Assembly: GCF_049800915.1 (NCBI RefSeq)
Contig: NZ_JBNAFY010000001.1
Location: 558,001 to 622,000, forward strand
Source of the DNA: Amaricoccus macauensis_A
GTDB taxonomy: Bacteria > Pseudomonadota > Alphaproteobacteria > Rhodobacterales > Rhodobacteraceae
DNA: 64,000 nucleotides
Direction: 5' to 3'
The notes beneath the pieces were generated by a model. That model was not told the DNA's origin, did no database searches, and saw only the letters and a list, made by a program, of their open reading frames with translations. A program made the translations under genes and the position numbers. Shown in pieces: positions 17,466-26,040 of this stretch (positions are counted from its first letter, which is position 1; each line of letters starts with the position of its first letter).

Positions 17466-18533
17466 ATGTCATCGGCAATCGGGAGCATCGGGAACGAGCG
17501 CGATCTCGCGGGCGAAATTCTCGCCTGGTATGACCGCCATGCCCGCGATCTGCCCTGGCGCGTGCCGCCCGGATCCGCGGAGACACCCGACCCCTACCGG
17601 ATCTGGCTCTCCGAGGTCATGCTTCAGCAGACCACCGTTGCGGCGGTGCGCGACTACTTCGAGACCTTCACTCGGCGCTGGCCCCGCGTGGAGGATCTCG
17701 CGGCAGCCGAGGACGGCGATGTCATGGCCGCCTGGGCGGGCCTCGGCTACTACGCCCGCGCCCGGAACCTCCTGAAATGCGCCCGTGTCGTGGCGTCGGA
17801 TCATGGCGGCACCTTCCCCGACACCGAGGAGGGCCTTCTCGAACTGCCCGGTATCGGCCCCTATACGGCGGCGGCCATCGCGGCCATTGCGTTTGACCGC
17901 CCGGCGGTGGTGCTCGACGGAAATATCGAGCGGGTCATGGCGCGCATCTTCGCGGTCGAGGAACCGCTTCCCAAGTCCAAGCCGATCCTGCGCGCCCATG
18001 CCGCCTCGCTCACCCCGCGAGATCGCGCCGGAGACTACGCCCAGGCCGTGATGGATCTGGGTGCTACGATCTGCACGCCGCGCAACCCGGCCTGCGGTAT
18101 CTGCCCCTGGATGGAGGCCTGCCTCGCGCGCGCCGAAGGGATCGCGGCCCAACTGCCGCGCAAGGCCCGCAAACCCGCGAAACCGGTGCGTCAGGGGATC
18201 GCCTGGCTCGCCATGCGTGAAGACGGCGCCGTCCTTCTGGAGCGCCGCCCGGAGAAGGGCCTTCTGGGCGGAATGCTCGGGCTTCCCGGCAGTGACTGGC
18301 GCGAAAAGCCGCCCGATCCCGTGCCGCCCTTTGCCGCCGAATGGCAGCCCTCTCCGGGCGACGTGCGCCACACCTTCACCCATTTCCACCTCATCCTGTC
18401 GCTCAGAACCGCACGAGTGCCGCAGGATTTCACCCCGCCGGAGGGACTGGCGTTCCACGGCGGCGATCCGGGGCGTGCCATGCCCACGGTCATGCGAAAG
18501 GCGCTCAAGCTCGGATTGTCGTCACTCGAATGA
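17466..18533 (+). CDS. mutY: adenine DNA glycosylase MutY
   Basis: This removes adenine mispaired with 8-oxoguanine. It has 355 residues. The catalytic Glu lies in SEVMLQQTTV (near residue 45). The helix-hairpin-helix ELPGIGPYTAAAIAAIAF is followed by the catalytic Asp in VVLDGNIERVMARIF. The [4Fe-4S] ligands follow C-x6-C-x2-C-x5-C (CTPRNPACGICPWMEAC). A C-terminal NUDIX-like lesion-recognition domain ends with RHTFTHFHL. All key residues are present. Confidence 0.96.
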   Translation: MSSAIGSIGNERDLAGEILAWYDRHARDLPWRVPPGSAETPDPYRIWLSEVMLQQTTVAAVRDYFETFTRRWPRVEDLAAAEDGDVMAAWAGLGYYARARNLLKCARVVASDHGGTFPDTEEGLLELPGIGPYTAAAIAAIAFDRPAVVLDGNIERVMARIFAVEEPLPKSKPILRAHAASLTPRDRAGDYAQAVMDLGATICTPRNPACGICPWMEACLARAEGIAAQLPRKARKPAKPVRQGIAWLAMREDGAVLLERRPEKGLLGGMLGLPGSDWREKPPDPVPPFAAEWQPSPGDVRHTFTHFHLILSLRTARVPQDFTPPEGLAFHGGDPGRAMPTVMRKALKLGLSSLE

Positions 18534-18613
18534 GCGCAGCGCCGGAGCGGAACCCTTGCATTGCCCCGGCATTCTGCAATCATGGAGCTTTATGCGCCCG
18601 GAGCCGCCAATAG

Positions 18614-19246
18614 ATGCATGATGATTATTCCCTGCCTGCCGATTTGACCGATCCGAAGGTAAGCAGCGCGGATCGCGGGTTTCACCATGTGGTGGCGATC
18701 GGCGGCTCGGCTGGCGGCGTCGAGGCGCTGACAGAACTGGCACCAATGTTCCCACGGGCGTTTGCCGCACCTATCATCATCGCGGTGCACAGTTCTCCGG
18801 GAAGCCAGCTTGCCCCGATCCTCGATCGCATGTGCCCGCTGCCCGTCATTTCGGCCGTTACCGACATGCAACTGAAGCCGGCGCATGTCTATGTCATTCC
18901 CCCCCATGCCCAGATTCGTTTCGAGGGGTCGTGGATCATTGTGTCGCAACGCAAGAGCAGTGGCTTGTTCCGCCCGTCCATCGACGGTCTTTTCCTGGCA
19001 ATGGCGGAAGAGTTCGGAGATGCCGGAATTGGCGTGGTGCTTTCAGGTGCGATGGACGATGGCACGTTGGGCGCGCGGATCCTCCATCTCGTGGACGCGC
19101 GCATGATCGTTCAGTCCCCGGAGCAGGCAGGCTTTTCCTCCATGCCCCTGAACGTCATTGCCCATGATCACCCCGAGGCGGTCCTCTCCCTGAAGGGCAT
19201 CGCCCAGAAACTCGTCGATATCGTCGGCGTCAAGACGTCGGATTGA
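18614..19246 (+). CDS. stand-alone CheB-type methylesterase domain
   Basis: The protein has 210 residues and is almost entirely a CheB methylesterase domain. The nucleophile Ser is in AIGGSAGGVEAL (near residue 35), the His in AVHSSPGSQ (near 60) and the Asp in SGAMDDGTLG (near 152). There is no receiver domain and no attached CheR. Full chemotaxis CheB is about 350 residues with a receiver domain. No che gene is nearby (mutY on the left, ccrM convergent on the right). Single-domain CheB proteins often act in non-chemotaxis signalling, sometimes beside sensor kinases. The target here is unknown. Confidence 0.88.
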   Translation: MHDDYSLPADLTDPKVSSADRGFHHVVAIGGSAGGVEALTELAPMFPRAFAAPIIIAVHSSPGSQLAPILDRMCPLPVISAVTDMQLKPAHVYVIPPHAQIRFEGSWIIVSQRKSSGLFRPSIDGLFLAMAEEFGDAGIGVVLSGAMDDGTLGARILHLVDARMIVQSPEQAGFSSMPLNVIAHDHPEAVLSLKGIAQKLVDIVGVKTSD

Positions 19247-19265
19247 CCCGCCCGTTAGGGGCGGG
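19247..19265. terminator. possible bidirectional hairpin between convergent genes
   Basis: The arms CCCGCCC (19247-19253) and GGGCGGG (19259-19265) face each other across a 5-base loop between the CheB-like gene and ccrM. It is GC-rich with no long T-run. Confidence 0.4.
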
Positions 19266-19283
19266 CCGGGATGGAACCGGCGC

Positions 19284-20390
19284 TCAGACCGTCATTTCCG
19301 AACGGATCTGCTGCCGCCAGTAGTCGATGGGCACGGCCACGCCATCCTTCTTGAAATGCCAGAAGGTCCAGCCGTTGCAGGACGGCGCCCCCTGAACCGC
19401 CGCACCGACCTGATGGATCGAGCCGCGCGCGTCGCTTGAAATCAGCGTGCCATCGGCCCGGACCTTTGCGGAATGGCGTCCGTTCTCGGAGATGAGCGTC
19501 TCGCCCGGAGAAAGCAGCCCGCGCTCCACGAGCTGGCCGAAGGCCACCCGCGGCTCGGCGCGCTTGCGCGGCGTCACCTGAACGCTGTCCTTGTCGAGCC
19601 GCCGCACGCCGCGAATGCGCTTTTCCGCCACAGCGCGGTACTCGGCCTCGCGTTCGATGCCGATATAGCGCCGATCCAGCCGCTTCGCGACCGCACCCGT
19701 CGTGCCGGTGCCGAAGAACGGATCAAGCACCACATCGCCCGGATTGGTCGAGGATAGCAGAACCCGGTGGAGCAGGGCTTCCGGCTTCTGGGTCGGATGG
19801 GCCTTGCCGCCATCCGCGTTCTTCAGCCGCTCGCCGCCGGTGCAGAGCGGGATCGTCCAGTCGGACCGCATCTGCACGCCTTCGTTCAGCGCCTTCATGG
19901 CCTCGTAGTTGAAGGTGTATTTCGAGCGGTCCGACTTGGCCGCCCAGATCAGGGTCTCATGCGCATTGGTCAGCCGCTTGCCGCGGAAATTCGGCATCGG
20001 GTTGGTCTTGCGCCAGACAACATCGTTGAGGATCCAGAAGCCCGCATCCTGGATCGTCGCGCCCAGACGAAAAACATTGTGGTAGGAGCCGATCACCCAG
20101 ATCGCGCCGTCCGGCTTGAGCAGCCGCCGCGCCTCGATCAGCCAGTCGCGCGTGAAGGCGTCATAGGCCGCGAAGGAACTGAAGCGATCCCAGTCGTCGT
20201 CCACCGCATCCACGCGGCTGTTGTCAGGCCGGTGGAGCGTGCCTTTCAACTGAAGATTGTAGGGCGGGTCCGCGAAGATCAGATCGACGCTTTCTGCCGG
20301 CATGGACCGCATGACCTCGATGCAATCCCCCTCGAGAATGACATCGGTCTTCAGGGGGGCTGGGCGGACGGTCGTTTTCGCTCTGGACAC
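19284..20390 (-). CDS. ccrM: CcrM-type DNA adenine methyltransferase (GANTC)
   Basis: This methylates adenine in GANTC, the cell-cycle mark of alphaproteobacteria. It has 368 residues. The catalytic motif DPPYNLQL is near residue 42 and the AdoMet motif DPFFGTGTTGAVAKRL near 230, the order of a beta-class enzyme. A C-terminal RAMA-like domain contains NGWTFWHFKKDGVAVPID near the end. The gene lies downstream of rnhB on the same strand, a typical arrangement. Four GANTC sites sit in the 84 bp gap before it, which suggests control by its own methylation. Confidence 0.96.
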   Translation of the reverse strand: MSRAKTTVRPAPLKTDVILEGDCIEVMRSMPAESVDLIFADPPYNLQLKGTLHRPDNSRVDAVDDDWDRFSSFAAYDAFTRDWLIEARRLLKPDGAIWVIGSYHNVFRLGATIQDAGFWILNDVVWRKTNPMPNFRGKRLTNAHETLIWAAKSDRSKYTFNYEAMKALNEGVQMRSDWTIPLCTGGERLKNADGGKAHPTQKPEALLHRVLLSSTNPGDVVLDPFFGTGTTGAVAKRLDRRYIGIEREAEYRAVAEKRIRGVRRLDKDSVQVTPRKRAEPRVAFGQLVERGLLSPGETLISENGRHSAKVRADGTLISSDARGSIHQVGAAVQGAPSCNGWTFWHFKKDGVAVPIDYWRQQIRSEMTV

Positions 20391-20420
20391 TGGGGCTCTC
20401 CGGCAAACAATGCTTTGAAC

Positions 20421-20465
20421 GAATCATGATTCAAAAGTGATTCACCGTCAATTACGAAACGAATC
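20421..20465. promoter_or_regulatory. cluster of four GANTC sites upstream of ccrM
   Basis: Four target sites lie within 45 bp: GAATC at 20421, GATTC at 20428, GATTC at 20439 and GAATC at 20461. The first two form a single palindrome. The only space between rnhB and ccrM is this 84 bp AT-rich gap, so the sites must lie in or beside the ccrM promoter. In Caulobacter, methylation of GANTC sites near the ccrM promoter affects its transcription. The same use here is inference. Confidence 0.6.
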
Positions 20466-20474
20466 AGGGGTATA

Positions 20475-21122
20475 TCAGCGGGATTCGAAGTCCGTTTCCG
20501 CCTGTTGCCACAACATGTCGTGGATTGGCCGGAAGGTCTTGCGATGATGTGGGGTCACGCCGAGGCTGGCGAGTCCCGAGACATGTGCCCGAGTGCCATA
20601 GCCTTTGTTATTTTCCCAGCCATATCCCGGAAACTGTTGCGAAAGTGCCACCATTATCCTGTCGCGAGTAACCTTCGCGACGATGGAGGCGGCCGCGATC
20701 GAGAGGCTGCGCCCGTCGCCGCCGATGAAGGCGCGGGCGTTGCATCCCAGTCCGGGGGGCGCGTGGCGACCATCGACAAGCGCCAGATCCGGGACCTGCG
20801 GCAGTTCCGCGATGGCGCGCCGCATGGCGAGATACCCGGCGCGGCTGACATTGTAGGCCGAGATTTCGTCGACGCTTGCCTGTCCGACGCCGACCTGCGC
20901 GCATTCCGCCAGTTTCTCGAACAGCGCGTCGCGGCGTTTCGCCGAGACCTTCTTGCTGTCGTTGAGGCCGGGGGGGATATTCGCGGGATCGAGCACCACC
21001 GCTGCGGCCACGATCGGGCCGGCCCAGGGCCCGCGGCCCGCCTCATCGACGCCGCAGACCGTTCGCGCACCATGATCGTGCGCGGAGGATTCAAGCGTGA
21101 AATCCGGCAAGGCTCCGGTCAT
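20475..21122 (-). CDS. rnhB: ribonuclease HII
   Basis: This cleaves RNA in RNA-DNA hybrids and removes misincorporated ribonucleotides. It has 215 residues. The first acidic pair of the active site is in CGVDEAGRGPWAGPIV (near residue 23), followed by LNDSKKVSAKRR and the later LALVDGRH segment with another acidic ligand. It lies between tRNA-Arg and ccrM, all on the same strand. Confidence 0.95.
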   Translation of the reverse strand: MTGALPDFTLESSAHDHGARTVCGVDEAGRGPWAGPIVAAAVVLDPANIPPGLNDSKKVSAKRRDALFEKLAECAQVGVGQASVDEISAYNVSRAGYLAMRRAIAELPQVPDLALVDGRHAPPGLGCNARAFIGGDGRSLSIAAASIVAKVTRDRIMVALSQQFPGYGWENNKGYGTRAHVSGLASLGVTPHHRKTFRPIHDMLWQQAETDFESR

Positions 21123-21144
21123 TTCGGGCGGGCTCCGGCTAGGA

Positions 21145-21220
21145 TGGTGACCCCGGATGGATTCGAACCATCGACCTACCGCTTAGGAGGCGGTTGCTCT
21201 ATCCCCTGAGCTACGAGGCC
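21145..21220 (-). tRNA. tRNA-Arg (anticodon CCT)
   Basis: Reading leftwards from 21220, the acceptor arm GGCCTCG pairs with CGGGGTC, with wobbles. The D-arm contains TAGCTCAGGGGATAGAGC. The anticodon stem ACCGC/GCGGT encloses the loop CTCCTAA, giving anticodon CCT. The T-arm has GGTTCGAATCC. The 3' end ACCA is encoded. Length is 76. It decodes the rare AGG codon. rnhB starts 22 bp beyond its 3' end. Confidence 0.96.
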
Positions 21221-21330
21221 ACGCGCTTCTACTAGCCGGGTTGGCGGGTGGGGGTCAATCGCGAGCGGCCTTGCGATTGCGCCGCCGGGTGCTAATTCTC
21301 GCGCAACCGCAGCAGAAGGAGTGAGCGCCT

Positions 21331-21639
21331 ATGTATGTCGCGATGAACCGGTTCAAGGTCGTGTCGGGATCGGAGGCGGATTTCGAGGAGGTATGGCGGG
21401 GCCGCGCCAACCGGCTGGGCGAGATGAAGGGCTATGTGTCCTTCCATCTGCTCAAGGGGCCGGAGGCCGAAGATCACACGCTCTATGCCTCGCACACCAT
21501 CTGGGAGAACGAGGCTGATTTCATTGCCTGGACGAAATCCGAGCAGTTCCGCGATGCCCACAAGAACGCAGGGTCGAACAAGACCAAATACCTGGGCCAT
21601 CCGCAGTTCGAGGGCTTCACCAGCGTCGATGGGATCTGA
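21331..21639 (+). CDS. antibiotic-biosynthesis-monooxygenase (ABM) fold protein
   Basis: The protein has 102 residues with the small ferredoxin-like ABM fold, seen in MYVAMNRFKVVSGSEADFEEVW at the start (read as two strands and a helix) and SHTIWENEADFIAWTKSEQF in the middle. Such proteins form dimers and include heme-degrading IsdG/HmoA types and quinol monooxygenases. The NRFxV start and WxxxxxFxxWT segment recall the heme-degrading type. Heme or another substrate cannot be decided. The start has an AAGGAG ribosome site. It is convergent with cysG, and the two genes abut with no gap. Confidence 0.82.
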   Translation: MYVAMNRFKVVSGSEADFEEVWRGRANRLGEMKGYVSFHLLKGPEAEDHTLYASHTIWENEADFIAWTKSEQFRDAHKNAGSNKTKYLGHPQFEGFTSVDGI

Positions 21640-23037
21640 TCAGCCCGCGTTCGCGGCGTTCTCGGGTTTTTCCACCGCCATGTCCTTCGGGTAGCGGATG
21701 AGCAGGATGGCGGGATTGCGCACCTCGGCTGCCTCGATGTCCTGCGCCATCCTCTCGAGCCGCGTGCGGACGATCTGCTGGTCGGGCGAGGCCGCACGGC
21801 TCACGATCTCGACCGGAAGCGAGGCGGGAAGTCCCTGCGCGAGCATGTCCGCCTGAATGCGTCCCGAGCTTGCGATGGCCATGTAGAGCGCCAGCGTCGT
21901 GCCGGGATGGAGATGATTTGCCCAGTTCTGGATCGCGAAGCCTTCCCGTGTGTGCCCCGTCGTGAGCACCACCGCATCCGTGACACCGCGCTCGGTCAGG
22001 AAACCGTCGAGCGAGGCAGTCGCTGCAGAGGCCGCCGTGACGCCTGGAACGATTTCCCACTCGATTCCGGCTGCCTGCAAGCTCTCGGCTTCCTCGGCAC
22101 CGCGACCGAAGATCCCCGGATCGCCGCTTTTGAGCCGCACCACGCGCTTGCCCTCGCGGGCGGCGGCCACGATCACGCCGTTGATCCGGTCTTGCGGCCA
22201 GGAGGGCACGCCCGGTTCCTTGCCCACATAGACCCGCTCGGCATCGCGCCGCGCCAGTTCCAGCAGGTCCGGGTCCACGAGCCGGTCGTAGAAGATGATG
22301 TCGGCTTCCTGTAGCCGCTGCACGCCGCGAAGCGTGATCAGATCGCGGATGCCGGGACCAGCGCCCACGAGGCTCACGAAACCCGCCTCGTTTCTCTCGA
22401 GCGGCTGCCCGCCGGCCTCGATGGCCTCCTTGATCATGCGCGCGGCCTCGCGCTCGGCCCCGCGGGAATGCTTGAGCCGTGGCTCGCCGTTGAACACCCA
22501 GCCCCAGAAGGCCCGCCGGCTCTTCATGGGAATGCGTTCCGCCACCAGGTCGCGCAACCGTCCTGCGAGGGCCGCGAGATCGCCGAGACGCGGCTCCAGC
22601 ATCTCCTCGATCCGGGTCTTGATCTGCCGGCCCAGCACCGGGGCTGTGCCCTCCGTGCCGATGGCGACGACAACCGGGTCGCGATCCACCAGCGAAGGGG
22701 TGAAGGCGTCGCAGAGATCCGGACGGTCGACCACATTGGCCACCACGCCGGCGGTCTTCGCACAACCCGCAAGGGCAGTGTCCATCAGCGCATCGCCGGT
22801 GCAGATGAAGACGAGCGCCGCCCCTCTGAATGTGCCGCAGGTGACGGGGCCCTTCTGCTGGCGGATGCGTCCGCGCGCAGCGAGGGCGGCAAGTTCAGGC
22901 TCGACCGTGTCGGCGGCGATGACGATCTCCGCCTCGGTCTTGAGCATGAGGCGCGTCTTCTGGGCGGCCTGCTCGCCGCCGCCGGCGATCACCACGCGGC
23001 GGCCTTCGAGCTTGAGGAACATCGGAAAGGTTTTCAT
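21640..23037 (-). CDS. cysG: siroheme synthase (uroporphyrinogen-III methyltransferase/dehydrogenase/ferrochelatase)
   Basis: This makes siroheme, the cofactor of the nitrite reductase NirB encoded upstream. It has 465 residues. The N-terminal Met8-like dehydrogenase/ferrochelatase domain (1 to about 205) has the NAD motif VVIAGGGEQAAQKT. The C-terminal uroporphyrinogen-III C-methyltransferase (about 215-460) has VGAGPGIRDLITLRG, DIIFYDRLVDP, KSGDPGIFGRG and VPGVTAAS. I chose the ATG at 23037 (MKTFPMFLKLEGRRVVI) rather than a longer frame. It is the last gene of the nitrate operon, 29 bp after nasA. Confidence 0.95.
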   Translation of the reverse strand: MKTFPMFLKLEGRRVVIAGGGEQAAQKTRLMLKTEAEIVIAADTVEPELAALAARGRIRQQKGPVTCGTFRGAALVFICTGDALMDTALAGCAKTAGVVANVVDRPDLCDAFTPSLVDRDPVVVAIGTEGTAPVLGRQIKTRIEEMLEPRLGDLAALAGRLRDLVAERIPMKSRRAFWGWVFNGEPRLKHSRGAEREAARMIKEAIEAGGQPLERNEAGFVSLVGAGPGIRDLITLRGVQRLQEADIIFYDRLVDPDLLELARRDAERVYVGKEPGVPSWPQDRINGVIVAAAREGKRVVRLKSGDPGIFGRGAEEAESLQAAGIEWEIVPGVTAASAATASLDGFLTERGVTDAVVLTTGHTREGFAIQNWANHLHPGTTLALYMAIASSGRIQADMLAQGLPASLPVEIVSRAASPDQQIVRTRLERMAQDIEAAEVRNPAILLIRYPKDMAVEKPENAANAG

Positions 23038-23066
23038 CGGTCTTCTCTCGGCAATGAGCCTTCGGT

Positions 23067-25688
23067 CTATTCGGCGGCGACCTTCTGGCTCGCTTTTGCC
23101 AGCAGGGAGTTGAGTTCGGGGCGGCAGGAGCCACAATTCGTGCCGGCGGAGAGCAATGTGCCGATCTCGGCCACGCTGCAGGCTTCGCCGCTTTCGATCG
23201 CTGCCATAATCGTATTCACGCCAACATTGAAGCACACGCAGACAATAGGACCAACATCGGGTTGATCCGCACCGGCGCGACCGGCCAGCAGCGAGCCGGT
23301 GTTGCTGGCCGCAAAGGCCGTGAGCGCATGGGCGCGGGACACCTCGACCGGCTCCGGCCCGGCGAAGAGGGCGGCAACGACGATCCCATCCTCAATGAGG
23401 GCGATGCGAGTGATCCCGCGCCTCGGGTCGCTCACGATGGCAAGCTGCGCATCAGGAGCGCCGAACATCGTCCGCGCGAGAGCTTCCCAATCTTCGGGCG
23501 CGTTCTCCCCGGCCAGTTCCGCCCTCCAGCACCCTTCGGATTTCGCCAGCGCCCAGTAGCCGTCGATGGCCCCGACATCGGGCTTCTTCCGTGAGATCGC
23601 GAACCCGTGCCAGGCGGGATTAAGCCGCGCGACCTCCGCGCGCCCGGCCTTGAGCGCGGGCTGGCCCGAGAACGGGTCGGTGACCGGAGGAACCAGCGGT
23701 CCGACACGGCCCGCCTTGGAAAACTGCGCGGTCCAGTGCATCGGCACGAAGATCTCCCCCGGCGCGGTGCGGTCCGTGACAAGGGCGCGCACGATGGCCG
23801 TGCCACGCGCGTTCGACACCCGGATGAGATCGGCATGGTCGATCCCGCGCGCGGTGGCATCGCTCGGGTGGATCTCGGCGAAAGGCTCCGCAAGATGCGC
23901 GCTGAGCCGCGGCGATTTTCCGGTCCGCGTCATGGTATGCCACTGGTCGCGTACCCGGCCCGTGTTCAGCCGAAGCCCTGGCGCGCGATCCACCTCGGGC
24001 GGTGTGATCGGCAGCATCCGCCCGCGCCCGTCCGCGGTGAAGAACCCGCCCTTCGCGAAAAAGCGGGGCGAGCCGCCCACGGGCCATTGCACCGGGTCCA
24101 TGTCGGCATAATCCGCATCATTGACATCCGAGAGCGCACCGATATCGAAATCGCGCCCCATCTTCGCGGCCACACCGGAAAGACCGGCATGTTCACGGAA
24201 GATGTCCGCCGGGCTCTCGTAGGGAAAGGCATCCCCCCAGCCCAGACGATGCGCAAGCTGGGTGATCGCCCACCAGTCGGGCTTCGCCTCACCGGGATGG
24301 GGCAGGAACGCGCGCTGGCGCGAGATGCGCCGCTCGGAATTGGTCACCGTGCCGGATTTCTCGCCCCAGCCCACGGCGGGAAGCTGCACATGGGCAAGCT
24401 TCATCGTGTCGGTGACGGCACTGGTGTCGGAGACCACCACGAAGTCGCAGGCCCGGATCGCCGCCGAAACCGCATCGGCGTCCGGCATGGAGACGACCGG
24501 ATTGGTGGAAATGATCCAGAGGAACTTGATCCGCCCCTCCGCGCAGGCCTTGAACAGGTCCACCGCCTTCAGGCCCCCCGCCACCGCCATGTTCGGCGCG
24601 CGCCAGAAGTCGGCAACGGCATTGCGATGATCGAGGTTTTCCATGTCGAGATGCGCGGCCAGCATGTTGGCCAGCCCGCCCACCTCGCGCCCGCCCATGG
24701 CGTTGGGCTGGCCGGTGACGGAGAACGGCCCCATGCCGGCCCGCCCGATCCGCCCTGTGGCAAGATGGCAGTTGATGATGGCATTGACCTTGTCGGTGCC
24801 CGCACCCGACTGGTTCACGCCCTGGCTGAAGACGGTGACGACCTTCTCGCGGCCGATCCAGAGCTTGAAGAAGGCGTCGACCTCCTGATTGCTCAACCCG
24901 CAGGTTTCCGCGACCTTCTCGCGGGTCCAGGTGCTGGCAGCATCCAATGCCTCGGAGGCCCCCGAAACATGCCTGTTGACGTAATCCGCATCGAGCGCGC
25001 CAAGATCCTGGATGCGCGCAAGCAACCCGTTGAAAAGGGCCGAGTCCGTATCGGGGCGAACGCGCAGATGCATGTCCGCAATGTCGCAGGTCGCCGTGCG
25101 GCGCGGGTCGATCACCACGACCTTCATGCCGGGCCGCTCCGCCTTGGCGGCCGCGATGCGCTGGTAGATGACCGGATGGCACCAGGCGAGGTTGGAGCCC
25201 ACCAGCACGACCGTATCGGCCAGTTCAAGGTCCTCGTAGGTGCCGGGCACGGTATCGGTCCCGAAGGCCCGCTTGTGACCCGCCACCGAGGAGGCCATGC
25301 AGAGCCGCGAGTTGGTGTCGATGTTTCCGGTGCCGACAAAGCCCTTCATCAGCTTGTTGGCGACGTAGTAGTCCTCGCTCAGGATCTGGCCCGAGGCATA
25401 GATCGCCACGCTGTCGGGTCCGTGGGTCTCGATGGCCGCGCGCATCTTCGAGGCCATCAGGTCGAGGGCTGCGTCCCAGCGGGCCGGTGTGCCGGCGATG
25501 CGCGGCTCCAGCAGCCGGTCCTCGAGATCGAGGGTTTCGCCGAGCGCCGAGCCCTTGGAGCAGAGACGCCCGAAATTGGCCGGGTGATCGGGATCACCCT
25601 GGATCGTCGCACCACCCTGACCGTCCGGGGTGGCGAGCACACCGCAGCCGACGCCGCAGTAGGGACAGGTGGTGCGAACGCAACTCAT
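23067..25688 (-). CDS. nasA: assimilatory nitrate reductase catalytic subunit
   Basis: This is a cytoplasmic Mo-bis-MGD enzyme that reduces nitrate to nitrite. It has 873 residues. The N-terminal [4Fe-4S] site is CPYCGVGCGV (near residue 8). Molybdopterin oxidoreductase domains follow, including the NSRLCMASSVAGHKRAFG segment with the likely Mo-ligand Cys. A C-terminal BFD-like [2Fe-2S] domain has CVCFNVGVN and the later NCGSCRPEL. This domain is typical of NasA and probably receives electrons. It starts 4 bp after nirD and is followed by cysG. Confidence 0.95.
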   Translation of the reverse strand: MSCVRTTCPYCGVGCGVLATPDGQGGATIQGDPDHPANFGRLCSKGSALGETLDLEDRLLEPRIAGTPARWDAALDLMASKMRAAIETHGPDSVAIYASGQILSEDYYVANKLMKGFVGTGNIDTNSRLCMASSVAGHKRAFGTDTVPGTYEDLELADTVVLVGSNLAWCHPVIYQRIAAAKAERPGMKVVVIDPRRTATCDIADMHLRVRPDTDSALFNGLLARIQDLGALDADYVNRHVSGASEALDAASTWTREKVAETCGLSNQEVDAFFKLWIGREKVVTVFSQGVNQSGAGTDKVNAIINCHLATGRIGRAGMGPFSVTGQPNAMGGREVGGLANMLAAHLDMENLDHRNAVADFWRAPNMAVAGGLKAVDLFKACAEGRIKFLWIISTNPVVSMPDADAVSAAIRACDFVVVSDTSAVTDTMKLAHVQLPAVGWGEKSGTVTNSERRISRQRAFLPHPGEAKPDWWAITQLAHRLGWGDAFPYESPADIFREHAGLSGVAAKMGRDFDIGALSDVNDADYADMDPVQWPVGGSPRFFAKGGFFTADGRGRMLPITPPEVDRAPGLRLNTGRVRDQWHTMTRTGKSPRLSAHLAEPFAEIHPSDATARGIDHADLIRVSNARGTAIVRALVTDRTAPGEIFVPMHWTAQFSKAGRVGPLVPPVTDPFSGQPALKAGRAEVARLNPAWHGFAISRKKPDVGAIDGYWALAKSEGCWRAELAGENAPEDWEALARTMFGAPDAQLAIVSDPRRGITRIALIEDGIVVAALFAGPEPVEVSRAHALTAFAASNTGSLLAGRAGADQPDVGPIVCVCFNVGVNTIMAAIESGEACSVAEIGTLLSAGTNCGSCRPELNSLLAKASQKVAAE

Positions 25689-25692
25689 GGCA

Positions 25693-26040
25693 TCAGGCTC
25701 CCAATGCGGACGGGTCCAGAAGAATGCGGTCGGCCTCCACGCGGATGTCGAACCGCGTGACCTGACCTTCATCCGCGCCTTGCGCCTCGCCGGTCTCCAG
25801 GCTGATGACGAAGTTGTGCAGCGGGCAGGTGACGTTTCGGCCATGCACGATGCCCTGCGACAGCGGCCCGCCCTTGTGGGGGCAACGATCGTTGAGCGCG
25901 AAGACCTCGTTTTCCGAGTTGCGGAAGACCGCGATGCAGCCGCGCGGGGTCTTCACCACACGCGCGCCCCGCACGGGGATATCCTCCACCGAGCCGACAT
26001 CGATCCAGTCGTCGGCGCTGATGTCAGTGATCGCATTCAT
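25693..26040 (-). CDS. nirD: nitrite reductase (NADH) small subunit
   Basis: This is a Rieske-fold partner of NirB, 115 residues. The [2Fe-2S] ligands are CPHKGG and CPLHNF. The ATG at 26040 overlaps the nirB stop by ATGA. It works with NirB in reducing nitrite to ammonium. Confidence 0.94.
   Translation of the reverse strand: MNAITDISADDWIDVGSVEDIPVRGARVVKTPRGCIAVFRNSENEVFALNDRCPHKGGPLSQGIVHGRNVTCPLHNFVISLETGEAQGADEGQVTRFDIRVEADRILLDPSALGA

Noticed and set aside
23607..25760. A 717-codon plus-strand frame opposite nasA
   Set aside because: It is a mirror frame of a certain gene, with Arg/His/Gly-rich composition and no start context.
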